NCBI GenBank assembly: GCA_037447655.1
Contig: JBBHKE010000145.1
Location: 18,512 to 82,511, forward strand
Direction: 5' to 3'
DNA from: Zygnema cylindricum
Lineage: Eukaryota > Streptophyta > Zygnematophyceae > Zygnematales > Zygnemataceae
Length of the DNA stretch: 64,000 bases
Positions within the stretch are counted from its first letter, which is position 1, and the number at the start of each line of letters is the position of its first letter. The notes under the pieces are model-generated. The model was not told the origin of the DNA. It saw only the letters and a program-made list of their open reading frames with translations, and made no database searches. This document shows positions 11,641-22,028 of the stretch, piece by piece. The position numbers and the translations under genes are program-made.

Positions 11641-12597
11641 CAACTGTCAAGGTTACAATGCGTCTTTTCTCAATTTTTGTTTGCAAGCATATAGGGAGCA
11701 CAGTAGGTTGTGACGTCACACGCACTCTTTCGTTTTGATGTAATCTAAGGGTGCTTCTCCATGTATCTAAGTAAGGGTTTTTTTCTGTCGTTTTCTTCTA
11801 AAACTTAAAGTCGTACCGCGTTAGTGTCAACAGTACCAAAAAAAAGAAAAAAGGAGAAGTACATTTTGCATCATCATCGAATTTAAAATGTACTACATGT
11901 TGTCATCTTGTGTTCTTGGACCCACAGAAACGCCAAAAAACATCATCTTCAAACTTTTCTTTAAAAAACATGCGCGATGTTTTTTAAAACAAAGTATTTT
12001 CAGTAAACAAATAATAACACGTATTCACACGTGTAAAAATATTTCTAACAAAATTTAAATGAATTCAAACGACGACAAAAAATACACATTTGGGTATGTT
12101 TTGTCCGTTTGCGTCCATCAAAGTACATAATTTGTTTCTATTTGTCAGTTTTCGTTCAGTACACATTTTTTCATTTCAAGGGATCTGAAGATTCCGATGC
12201 CATTTCACGAAAACGTGAGAAATCTCCAAAGGCGCCAATCAACTCGCACTCGCCGCCTCTCACCGTACAATTATGCTAGGTCACGAACAATTTGGAAAAT
12301 CACAGATTGTAGACTTTGGCAACCGTCACACGTATGTCAGCGTATACAATCGTCACACCCTTAAGTTTTTATCCCGATTTAACATATAGGGACACTTGAA
12401 ATCCGAGTTCGCCGGATCTACGCTAAAAAACAAAGTAATTTCTCTAAGTTACAAGTACATGGAGACGCACCCTAAGTTGTGCAATCTATTCCGTACATTT
12501 TGAATACACTCCAAAATATGATTTGGCTTTTGATACTTTTCATTTTGGTATTCATATGATGTCCAAATGAATAATTAAATGCATTGTTTTCGTACTG
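11641..12597. other. no gene recognised between the two proline-rich gene fragments
   Basis: AT-rich with several short low-complexity runs. I looked for an exon 1 belonging to the plus-strand fragment at 12598 and found none. Confidence 0.5.
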
Positions 12598-12969
12598 TTT
12601 GCACGGCCCGCGTGACTTTGGGGTCCACCCGCCCATTGTCGCAGCCGCCAACGGCACTTTAGTACAGGTCTCCAACATGAGCAGCGGAAAAGTTTTGGCC
12701 GGCTGCCCGGTAATGATTAACAATACGGGCGATCAATTTTACATCTCGAGATTGCCTTCCGAATTTCACTTCCGAAACTTCAACATGGTACGTTTCCGCA
12801 CGTGTGATCCCTTGAAGGCTCAAATCCTGTAAATTTCCAGAACATCTATAGCTAGAAAGCCAAGAAATCAAATCTCTCATTGGTCGTACTAACAATCATT
12901 TCTCTCATTGGCCGTACGAACAATTATTTTTCTTGTCGTTTTGCGTCGACGCAAGACAAACAGCACAGG

Positions 12970-13114
12970 CAGCCATGGCTAACTCCTCCTCCAGTCTTCA
13001 GTGACTGCGACAAGTGTGGGGACTTGAGGAGGAGTTAGAGGCAGGCTGTCAATATCTACTATTTTGCTTTTTATTTTGCAATCTCTCGACCTAGAAAATA
13101 CTTGAATTCCAACA
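12970..13114 (-). repeat. truncated group-1 LTR inside exon 3 of the paralogue
   Basis: The reverse complement starts TGTTGGAATTCAAGTATT at 13114, contains TATTTTCTAGGTC as in D's LTR, and then the best-formed copy of the LTR hairpin. It stops near 12970 without an LTR end. It replaces the start of exon 3 of the proline-rich paralogue. Confidence 0.65.
12979..13038. other. LTR hairpin, best preserved copy
   Basis: Arms CTAACTCCTCCTCCAGTC (12979-12996) and GACTTGAGGAGGAGTTAG (13021-13038) pair over 17 of 18 positions. The loop holds AGTGACTGCGACAAGT, the complement of the constant loop found in the other LTRs. Confidence 0.65.
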
Positions 13115-13456
13115 AACAACTGAACAATATATCCGGAATCGCGTCACTCCGTCATTTTCCAAACGGGTCCGACGGGCTGTCAATGCCAATCCCCGCCTCT
13201 CCCGCCTCCCACCAAATCTCCTCCTCCTCCACTCAAAAACAGCCCTCCCCCTCCCAACAAGAGTCCTACTCCTCTTAAAATGAGTCCTCCTCCCCCACTC
13301 AAGAAAAGCCCTACTCCTTTCCCCCCACCGACTCCAAAATCTTCACCACCATCTCAATATTTTGACAGGACGTGTAGTGTGTAGAAATTAATGGTCCTTT
13401 TGAAGTATTTTCTTGGTCTAAATAGAAATACAGAAAGAAGGCGAGGTAGTCTACGT

Positions 13457-13518
13457 CTAACTTCTCTCTCCAACTCTCAAACTTGTCGCACTCACTGAGA
13501 AATTGGAGAGGAAGCTAG
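13457..13518. other. LTR hairpin of element B
   Basis: Arms CTAACTTCTCTCTCCAA (13457-13473) and TTGGAGAGGAAGCTAG (13503-13518) enclose ACTTGTCGCACTCACT. The stem sequence differs from the copies at 12979 and 23902 but pairing is kept. The same structure recurs in the 3' LTR near 18876-18938. Confidence 0.55.
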
Positions 13519-13609
13519 AGCCATGGCTACCTAGGCTATCCAGAGTTTACGGGAAATATATATATTAGTTTATTTACTGTTAGAGGTTTATTTACTAAAA
13601 GGATATGTG

Positions 13610-13680
13610 CTGCCCCCACGATTTGATCCCGGTACCTGCCGGACGGTAAGCAGCCAGTAGCAGGTAGCCTTATGCGTTAT
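13610..13680 (-). other. tRNA-like block inside the LTR of element B, antisense to the element
   Basis: On the minus strand: CATAACGCATAAGGC (D-arm-like) followed after about 35 bases by GGGATCAAATC (B-box-like). The 3' LTR copy at 19030-19100 has the cleaner D arm TAACGGATAAGGC. Confidence 0.5.
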
Positions 13681-14415
13681 GTGTACGTACTACAGTGATT
13701 GATATTTAATTAAACATTCACACGTAGGATTATTCATTTAACTAAAACTGTTTACGGAGACATAGATCCATTAATGTAAAAGTACGGATTACAGTATGGA
13801 TTACAAACGAATAATGCACATTTAATTCTTTAGCGAAACGAATACCGCGTATGTATTTATCACGGCTACGATTAAATGTGAATTTAATCCGACGGCCGAA
13901 ATTATACGCCGAGATCGCGGAAGAGGATTTCACCGGTTTATGGTCATCGCCACATCGGATGACACGTGGCATAAGGACATTGGATCGCGGCATCTCCGAG
14001 GATTAACGGAGCGAATCTGGATATAACACGTGTCGACATTTAGACCATGTCGTACAATGTTCCTATAGAAAGTACACCAGCAGCTGTACTTTTGTGTACG
14101 GAAGTGTTATCTGATTGGCTCCGTACATCTGTAGATAGAGTCTGTGAGAGAGATAGGACTTAGAAAAATTAGGAGATAGGACCCTCTCTCCCAGAGAGCT
14201 TCTGTACAAAAGGTCAACTTTGACCCTCCAAAACTTACTGCTCAGGGGAGCAAATTCAGAGATTTTTTTTGCTATCGACTCAGGGGAGTCTTGCCTTCAC
14301 ATGGAAGAAGTTAGTTAGAGTTTTTATCTGCCAGGGTTGCAGTTGTTTTTGCTGAAACACAAAGGGGTCAGGGTTATCCTACAGGCTTCTTGGAAGCTGT
14401 CAACTCTGAGAACTT

Positions 14416-15420
14416 ATGGAGGTCTCACAGTTTGAGGTTATAGGCCCACCCTCTAGGGAACGAATCTTTAATAAAACTGGCTTCATATACTGGGAAAGTA
14501 TGATGATAGGAGCTCTATGCGAAAAAAGGTTTTGGGGGATAGTGAGTGGACGATTGGGGCGTCCATCAAGTCTTGGAATTCCTCCACGGTTTGAAGGAAG
14601 CAGATTCACAAAGAAAGCAGGTCCATCTTCAACAGAGGAGACAAAGGAAAGAGAGGTGGTGGACAAAGGAGCGGAGAAGGAGACGACCACACCAATAGCA
14701 ACTGGTTCAGCATTCATGTCACCTATTACGAAGAACGAGGAGAATGATACTCAAACCACGGATTTCAACAATATCGCGGCAAAGCAATTCATCCTACGCC
14801 ATCATACTCATGGACTTGCATGTAGTCAATTGCAGGTACAAAGGGCATCCAATCTGTGGATGGCTCTCATAGAGATGTACCAAAGTGGTAGGATTCAGCA
14901 AAAACAGTTGGCTGATCAGAAAGTTAACGAATATATATAAAAAGGGGAGAAAATGTTAGATTTTTGCAATGAGCTTGCTACACTGTTCATTGAGCTAGAG
15001 AGTGCGGGAAAAGGATTTAGTGAAAAAGAAAAGGTTAACTGTTTATTGATGAAGTTACCCGATGAGTTCGAGAACATAGTCAACCGTGTTTAGGACTTGT
15101 CGCACTCAAGGTGGATATGGAACTCAGTGGTAGGGATGATTCTCGTTCGGGAGAATACGATTAAGATCCGAAGGGGAGGAAAGAGTGGCCATGCCATGCC
15201 TACTTCGACTGATAAGAGGAAGAAGGATTCTCGGAAACTGGTCGGAAACTATGGGGGAAGGGAGCAGAAAAATCAGGCCGACGAGTTCAGACCAAGGGCT
15301 CCCAAAGGTTTATGTCATTTTTGTAAGAAACCGAAGCACTATATGGCAGAGTGCACTAAGCTAACCAAGCTTCGGTTAAAAGAGGGGCAGACCGGTGGTA
15401 CCCCGAGAGGAAAGAAAAAT
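14416..15420 (+). pseudogene. element B gag
   Basis: The frame opening at 14416 reads through the primer site into gag (WESMMIGALCEKRFWG, then DFNNIAAKQFILRHHTHG, IYQ-type helix, QKQLADQKVNEYI) to a TAA at 14938. Gag continues in frame (KGEKMLDFCNELA, MKLPDEFENIV), meets TAG near 15091, and resumes with LSHSRWIWNSVVGMILVRENTIKI. The zinc knuckle CHFCKKPKHYMAEC (around 15315-15356) has intact C-X2-C-X4-H-X4-C spacing. Both stops are single-base changes from sense codons seen in element A. Confidence 0.8.
14436..14450 (+). other. primer-binding site of element B, half-tRNA type
   Basis: GGTTATAGGCCCACC follows the 5' LTR. It differs at one base from the element A site and from the complement of the initiator tRNA-Met anticodon arm. 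Confidence 0.65.
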
Positions 15421-16348
15421 GCCCTTGTGACACAGGTAGATGAGGCGGATTCCAAGGACGAGGATGATGAGCTCTTTTTGGATGAGGAGTTGGAGGCGAA
15501 AAACGAGGTCGAAATTCCACGAAGGCAGAAATGTGCTTACGGTGGATTGAAACGTGAAGCCGGTTGGATTATAGATACAAGTGCCTCCATACACATGTGT
15601 AAGGATAGGCACATGTTCACTAAGATAAGAAAGATTCCCACCGTAGAGAGAGAGTACGGGGATGGGAGGATAGTCACCACTACTCTTGTAGGATCGGTAG
15701 ATCTAAAAGTGTTAGTAGAAGGAAAGACATCCATAGTAACATTCTCCGATTGTATTGTTTATTTCGGAGCTGAACAAAAACCTCATCTCTACATCTGTAT
15801 TAGATGATAAGGGTTTTTTTACTAGCACTAGGGAAGGAGTCTTTACTGCTATTTTTGAGGAGGATGTCTATTTCATTGCTGAGAAAGGTAGCCATGGGAT
15901 GTTTAGGCTGATTTTAAGTAATGAAACAAAGAAACTTTATTATGCTGGTGTTCATGATATTATGATGTGGCATAAGAGGCTTGGGCATGTGAATCTAGAT
16001 AAGTTAAGAGAGATGAAAAAGATGGGAGTGGTGGAAGGGATTCAAGTCGGTGAGAGTGATAATATAAGTGATTGTAGTGGATGTGCTCAAGGTAAAGCAC
16101 ACAGATTACCCTTTCCTAAAACAACCACCTATAAGGGAGAAAAAATTCTAGATCTAGTACACATAGATATTTGGGGACCGGCTAAAGTGCCCTCACCGGG
16201 GGGGGAGAGATTTATGATGACTATCACTGATGATTGGTCTCGGTATTCTCGAGTGTATTTTTTGAAATCAAGTCCGAAGCTCAAGATTTTTTTAGACAAT
16301 ATAAAGCATGGAGCGAAAAACTCCATGAAACTCCAATCAAGAGAATAA
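15420..16348 (+). pseudogene. element B protease and integrase N-terminus
   Basis: After an acidic linker and IPRRQKCAYGG comes GWIIDTSASIHM, where the catalytic D-[ST]-G reads D-T-S: the Gly is lost, by a different change from the one in element A. A frameshift near 15755 moves the reading into ORF 15755-16348 (LNKNLISTSVLDDKG). That ORF holds the integrase HHCC motif (HKRLGH, CSGC), the first catalytic block VHIDIWGPAK and DDWSRYSRVYFLK. A second frameshift lies near 16260. Confidence 0.8.
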
Positions 16349-17366
16349 GGAGTGACAATGGTGGAGAGTATACTTCTAACCAGTTTGAGGATTTTCTAAG
16401 GGAAGATGGAGTCCAACACCAAAAGACAGTTCTAGAAAACCCGGAACAGAATGGAGTAGCTGAAAGGTTAAATAGAACACTAAGGGATAGTGCTAGAAGT
16501 ATGTTGTCAAATAAGAAGATAGGAAAAAGGTTTTGGGCAGGGGCAATGAACTGTGCTAATTACCTCAAAAATAGAGTTCTTACTTCAGCTATAAAAGATC
16601 AAACACCTTTTGAGAGATGGACAGGCAGGAAACCAAACATATCTCACATAAAAGTTTTCGGCAGTCAAGTATTCAGTCTAGATACAGATCGGTCTAATTG
16701 GAAGCTAGATCCTAAAGGAAAACTGGGATACTTATTAGGATATGATGAGGATATTAAAGGATATAGAGTTTATAATCTAAAAAGGGAAGATATAATCTTA
16801 GTAAAGCATCTAGTACTTATAGATGAAGGAAAGTCTGTGGATCCCTTAAAATATACAAAGTCAGTAAAAATCAGATTTTAGTCAGAAAATTCCGATGACT
16901 TTGAGCTTCCTAACTATCCAAGTTTTAGAGAAGATGACATTCTTGCAGGTACAAATCAGACCAAAAAGGACTCGGTTGCGGAAACTCTAGTGACAACTCT
17001 AAAAAAGCGGAAGACGTGGTGGAAATTGATTCGAAATCAAGGGATAGGGGAGAAGCCGAGATTGTTCGAAAGAATCCACAAGAACCATCTATTCCACCTT
17101 TAGATTTTGAGGGGAGAAGGAGAAGTAGCAAAAGATTGCAAGAAAAACAGGTTAATAACAAAGTAACAAAACTATCTTATCAAGATGAACCTCAAACTTA
17201 TGGAGAGGAGATGACTTGCCTAGAAAGAAAACGGTGGAAGACAACCATCAATGAGGAGATGGCCTCAATTATGGCAGCCGATACTTGGGAGCTAGTGGAT
17301 TGTCCACCTAACCGAAAACCAATCGGTTGTAAGTGGGTTTTCAAATTAAAACAGAAACCAAGATAA
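16234..17366 (+). pseudogene. element B integrase core and linker
   Basis: ORF 16234-16881 contains IRSDNGGEYTSNQF (second catalytic Asp) and ENPEQNGVAERLNRTL (catalytic Glu), then the copia GKPNISHIKVFGSQVF segment and YRVYNLKREDIILVKH. ORF 17016-17366 carries the linker and the N-terminal part of RT (INEEMASIMAADTWELVD, PIGCKWVFKLKQKP). Catalytic residues D-D-E are all visible, but the frames are broken at 16878 and 17366. Confidence 0.8.
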
Positions 17367-17425
17367 CACAATCGAGCGCTAAAAGGCCAGATTAGTGGCA
17401 AAGGGATTTACACAAAAGGAGGGAA

Positions 17426-18775
17426 TTGACTACTAGAACCTTTGCCGTGGTCGTCAGATTTCCCTCCGTCCGCATACTTCATTGTCTGGCAGCAGCGGAA
17501 GAAATGGAAGTGCACCAGATTGACATCAAGACAGCCTTTTTACATGGAGAATTGGAAGAGGAGATCTTCATACGACAACCCGAAGGATTTGTGGAGGAAG
17601 GAGAGGAGAGTAAGGTATGCCGGCTGATTAAATCTCTTTATGATTTGAAACACGCCCCTCAACACTGGAATAAGAAGCTTGATGAGTTTCTTACCGGTAT
17701 GGGATATATCCGGATCAGCTAGATCACTCAATCTATGTTTTTGAAGATGAGGAAGGTGTTACATTTATTGCAATTTATGTTGATGATTTGTTTGTTTTAA
17801 GTAAATCAATGGAAAAAATTAATAAACTGAAAACCGATCTTAAGGGGAGATTTGAAATGAAGGATACGGGGGAAGCAAAATATATTTTGGGAATTCAAGT
17901 AGAAAGAGACCGAGAAAGATAGATTATAAGATTGACTCAAAAGAAAGCAATACGGAACATGTTTGAAAAATTTCAGATGGATACAGCTAATAGTTGTACA
18001 ACTCCAATGGAGTTGAAGAAGGGAAGTGAGGGGAGTGAGGAAGAAGGAGTCATAGTCTTAGACGAGTAATTATCTCCTGAAGAACAGAAGTTCATGTAGA
18101 CTATTCCTTACAGGCAAGTAGTGGGAAGTCTAATCTATTTTATGAATTGTACCCGGCAAGATTTAGCAGCAGCTGTAGAAGTGCTGAGTATAAGTCTAAA
18201 TGCTCCCACTAGGAGGGATTGGGAGGCAGCTAAGAGAGTCCTTAGATATTTGATAGGAACTAGGGATATATGGTTGCATTTGGGTGGGGAGAATACTGAC
18301 ACCACTACTTGGAGTGATGCTAGTTATGTTGATGCTCCGATGAGGAGATGCACTTCTGGATATGTATTATATGTGGGTGATGGGGCTTGCTGTAAGAGTA
18401 GCAAACAGCAAAAAGTTATTGCTCAATCCACCATAGAGGCTGAGTATATGGCCTCTTGTACTGCGGTAAAAGAATTGATGTGGTTCAAGTCTTTGCTTGG
18501 TGAGCTTAGTCACCTTAAGAGTGGTGTGCAAAATTTTTTTTGTGATAATCAGGCAGCAATCGCTATTTTTTCCAATCCTAAACATCATTTTAAAGCCAAA
18601 CACATGGACATTAGACTCGGCTTTGTTAGAGAGAAAGTAGAAAACAAAATAATCAGTTTAGAGAACCAACCAGATAGTGAGAGGACCAGATAGTGAGATG
18701 GTAGCAAATATGATGACCAAACCTGTGCCTTCCCCTAAGCTAATTTTTTGCAGGGAGAAGTGTGGTCTGGAATTA
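17426..18775 (+). pseudogene. element B reverse transcriptase and RNase H
   Basis: RT pieces: IDIKTAFLHGELEEEIFIRQ (17426-17722), a frameshift near 17715, then IAIYVDDLFVLSKS around 17768-17809 with the YVDD box intact, and KYILGIQVERDRER followed by a stop. RNase H: ORF 18121-18693 with LIYFMNCTRQDLAAAVEVLS, TTTWSDASYVDAPMRR, QSTIEAEYMA (catalytic Glu) and FFCDNQAAIAI. The domain ends near 18775, just before the polypurine tract. Confidence 0.82.
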
Positions 18776-18787
18776 AATATTGACTAG

Positions 18788-18800
18788 AAAATAAGGGGAG
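18788..18800 (+). other. polypurine tract of element B
   Basis: GAAAATAAGGGGAG immediately precedes the 3' LTR. The same AAATAAGGGGAG precedes the 3' LTR of element D, marking the plus-strand primer of group 1. Confidence 0.75.
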
Positions 18801-19851
18801 TGTAGAAATTAATGGTCCTTTTAAAGTATTTTCAAGGTCTAAATAGAAATATAGAAAAAAGCCGAGGTAGTCTACCTCTAACTTCTCTCTCCAACTCTCA
18901 AACTTGTCGCAGTCACTGAGAAATTGGAGAGGAAGTCAGAGCCATGGCTACCTAGGCTATCTAGAGGTTTACGGGAAATATATATATTAGTTTATTTACC
19001 GTTAGAGGTTTATTTACTAAAAGGATATGTGCTGCCCCCAAGATTTGATCCCGATACCTGCCGGACGGTAAGCAGCCGGTAGCCTTATCCGTTATGTCTA
19101 GACTTAGTGTTACGTACTACAGGGTTTGATATTTAATTAAACATTAACACGTAGGATTATTCATTTAACTGAAACTGTTTACGGAGAGATAGATCCATTA
19201 ATATAAAAGTAGAGATTACAGTATGGATTAGAAACGAGGACTACGCATTTAATTCTTTAGCCGAAACGAATACCGCGTATGTATTTATTACGGCTAAGAT
19301 TAAATGTGAATTTAATCAGACGGCCGAAATTAAACGGCGAGATCGCAGAAGAGGATTTCGGTGGTTTATGGTCATCGCCACATCGGATGACACGTGGCAG
19401 AAAGACATTGGATCGCGGCATCTCCGAGGATTAAGGGAGCGAATCCGGATATACCATGTGTCGACATTTAGACCATGTCGTACAATGTTCGTACAGAAAG
19501 TACACCGGCAGCTGTACTTTTGTGTACAAAAGTGTAATCTGATTGGCTCCGTACATCAATAAATAGAGTCTGTGAGAGAGATAGGATTTAGGAAAATTAG
19601 GAGATAGGACCCGCTCTTCTGTACAAAAGGTCAACTTTGACCCTCCAAAACTTACTGCTCAGGGGAGAAAATTCAAAGATTCTTTCTGCTATCGACTCAG
19701 GGGAGTCTTGCCTTCACAGGGTGAAGTTGGTCAGAGATTTTGTCTGCCAGGGTGGCAATTGTTTTTGCTGAAACACAAAGGGGTCAGAGTTATCCTAGAG
19801 GCTTCTTGGAAGCTGTCCACTCAGAGGACTTATGGAGGTCTCAGAGTTTCA
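18801..19851 (+). repeat. 3' LTR of element B
   Basis: Begins TGTAGAAATTAATGGTCC and ends CAGAGTTTCA. It contains the hairpin (18876-18938), the antisense tRNA-like block (19030-19100), and a TATA-like AATAAATAGAG near 19557 that probably marks the U3/R promoter. Confidence 0.85.
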
Positions 19852-19856
19852 CAGTG

Positions 19857-20900
19857 TGATGTCACGCCATTGTAGTTAGATAGTTTAATTTTTTTTTGAA
19901 TTAATTCATGTTTTGTTCTGCGACGACTTTGTACTCTCTTACTATGTTATTCCTTCTAATTGATAAAAAGAGGTGTGATATTTTTTTATGATTAAATTTA
20001 GGGTTTGCCACTACGGAAAGCTTAGATTATTCCCCACCGTTTGTTCCCCGCTTGTTTAAAAATAAAAATACGAAAAATGTGTGTCGCAACCATCACTAGC
20101 GCTGATATTGAAAATCAAAACTTTTTTTTCGGGATGCATTTTAAATTTCCTTCTCGGATTTGGTTAGAAGTCATGTGCGTGATTTCCATTTTTTTTTTTG
20201 CCTCATTTTTCTGACTCATAAAGGGTTTGACATTTGGTTAAGCACAAGTTGAATTTTTCATGAGGCCAAAACTTGAGCATCTGTTTGAAATCTAAAAATA
20301 GAGGCATATTTTCTAAAAGATTGTGTTTTAATTTCCTTTATGTGATGTTGTTCAACAAAAATAATCGTGTTCCTTATCATTTTGTTATAATTTCCAAAAA
20401 AATGACTTTTAACAAACCACCACAATCAAATTTATTTCGTGAGTGAAGAAAATAAAACACAAAACATCAAAGATTGATTTGGCTTTTGAGTTCTTAAATT
20501 GTAGATGTCACTCTGCAAATTCTGCGAACCTTAGACTTAGTTGCAAAGTCTCGAAAACAAATCTTCCTTTCTTCCTCAACCTCACACTTTTGGTGCACTA
20601 CATCGTATTGCAATACTAATTGATAGAATTAATAAAACCTAAAGCAACTCAAAATAATAACCATAATAAACGCACCAACGGAAGTATTCACTGCACAATA
20701 ACGGATCACCTGAAAAGAAATAAAGTTTTGCCGAAGCTTTTCTCCCACCACATAAATCGCTCTTTATTCTAAACACCATTGAACTCCATTGACCATACAA
20801 TGCATCAATCTACGACTGTTAAAATAGCCCTTCCTCCGCCTAACAAAGTGTTACCACATAACTTTTAGACAACATAGCGTCCTTAGCCATGATTGGAACA
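19857..20900. other. no gene recognised
   Basis: AT-rich, with stops in all frames. It probably includes older repeat material preceding the degenerate copia remnant to the right. Confidence 0.4.
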
Positions 20901-21990
20901 AAGAAGACGTGGGAAGTAAACAGCACACGAAAAGCAAGCGGAAGTGTCGTTGCACCTTCTTATAGCAATGAAACGAGATAAAAAAAGCTCCATATGTGGA
21001 AAGTACACGCAAAAAACACCACCGTACGATACTTATCGGATTTCAATTTCTTTAAGATCAAGCCGAATGAATCCATAGTTACGTAATAATCAAGCAGTAT
21101 GCGAGCAATGCCAAATTTGGGAGGAGAACTAAAAGGAATTGGCTTCCATCAATGCTTTAGCAGATAAATTGATTCACTTACGGGAAATTCTTTAACTAAA
21201 GGAAGAGTCCACCCATCCTACGTCATCAGTTACCTCAAAACCACTATGAGAAATCGATCTAGATCTTCACAAGGCATTCCGACGTTTGGTACACTGAATG
21301 CTACTCTCAACGAATTTGCCAATCTAAGTTATCTCCCTATAAAAGGTGGAAAAGAAGGAGGAAAATTCCATAGGGAGAGAGGCTATTGCCCAGCCTACAG
21401 ATTAAGTCCGCAAAAATAATTCTTGCTTTTAGTGTGACAAACTAGCCGGGACATGTGTCGCAATCTTGTTCCAACAAGGAGAAGCAATACAATTCTGCAA
21501 CCAACGGGGCGTTATTTTCGCGCAATGTTACTCCAAGAATGATATTGGTGGCGGTTGAAGAGATGGAAGCGGCCGGCAAGGTGGTCATGACGGCGTCTTA
21601 ATTGGTGGTTGCGGTGGTCGTCTTGGTCATTTCAGTGGAGGAAGACCTTTCATGGCGGACAATCATTTTGAAGGAGGCAAAAGGCGAGCAAACATTCACC
21701 TTTCACAATCTTTCCATTGATCTGTTGACAATCATTTTAAAAATCGAAAAAAAATAGATCACTAACTTGGGTGCTTTGCACCACGTGTATACTGACGCAA
21801 CCTTATTTGTTGATATGCCCTAACTTATCGTACTAAGGAGCAATACGCTTATCAGGATAGAGACAATTTTGTTTGGTACAATTTGTTTGTTCATTTTTTG
21901 AAGCTCAATTGTTGTGGTGTTTATAAAATTTTAAGAAGAGTTGTCTTCTAAATGCAAATTCAGAAGGCCATCGGCGTCGATATATGGTTG
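20900..21990 (+). pseudogene. very old copia gag-protease remnant (group 2-like)
   Basis: Scattered pieces on the plus strand align by eye with the gag of elements C and E. FKIKPNESI at about 21050 matches the E gag FKIKSNESI. A knuckle relic starting CF-stop-CDK lies near 21430, and AQCYSKND near 21525 is followed by Gly-rich coding (GGHDG, RLGHFSGGRP). Around 21755 NLGALHHVYTDATLF corresponds to the protease D-S-G-A-S-H-H-V site, with Asp and Gly lost. Stops and frameshifts every 20-40 codons show great age. Element D begins right after it. Confidence 0.6.
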
Positions 21991-22028
21991 TGTTAGGATT
22001 ACAGTGTTGAAAGTTATGTATTTTTTCG

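Larger units (their letters stand above)
12598..13375 (+). pseudogene. exons 2-3 of the broken proline-rich secreted gene paralogue
   Basis: Exon 2 (12598-12787) is 190 bases, identical in length to exon 2 of the intact gene, and is open throughout (HPPIVAAANGTLVQV, LAGCPVMIN, FHFRNFNM). It ends at a conserved donor GTACGTTTCC. Its acceptor is mutated from TACAG to TACTG. The intron continues to about 12955. Exon 3 has lost its first ~95 bases to an LTR fragment and resumes at about 13115 with VIFQTGPTG and a Pro-rich tail (PPPTKSPPPPPLKNS, SPPPPLKKSPTP), after which element B begins. Orientation is opposite to the 5' fragment at 11186-11640, so the locus was inverted or carries two partial copies head to head. 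Confidence 0.8.
13380..14435 (+). repeat. 5' LTR of element B
   Basis: Begins TGTAGAAATTAATGGTCC; its end, CAGTTTGA, should be TTTCA as in the 3' LTR. It contains the hairpin at 13457-13518 and the antisense tRNA-like block at 13610-13680. It differs from the 3' LTR by several indels and many substitutions. Confidence 0.85.
13380..19851 (+). mobile_element. copia element B (group 1), both LTRs present
   Basis: A plus-strand element of about 6.47 kb: 5' LTR 13380-14435, primer site 14436-14450, gag, protease, integrase, RT, RNase H, polypurine tract (18788-18800) and 3' LTR 18801-19851. Flanks TAGTG (13375-13379) and CAGTG (19852-19856) form a 5-bp target duplication with one transition. It inserted just beyond the Pro-rich exon of the paralogue at 12598-13375. 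The coding region has at least ten stops or frameshifts and the protease active site is altered, so it cannot move on its own. Confidence 0.88.

Noticed and set aside
13380-19856. Element B as an active copia
   Set aside because: At least ten stops or frameshifts, altered protease site and diverged LTRs.
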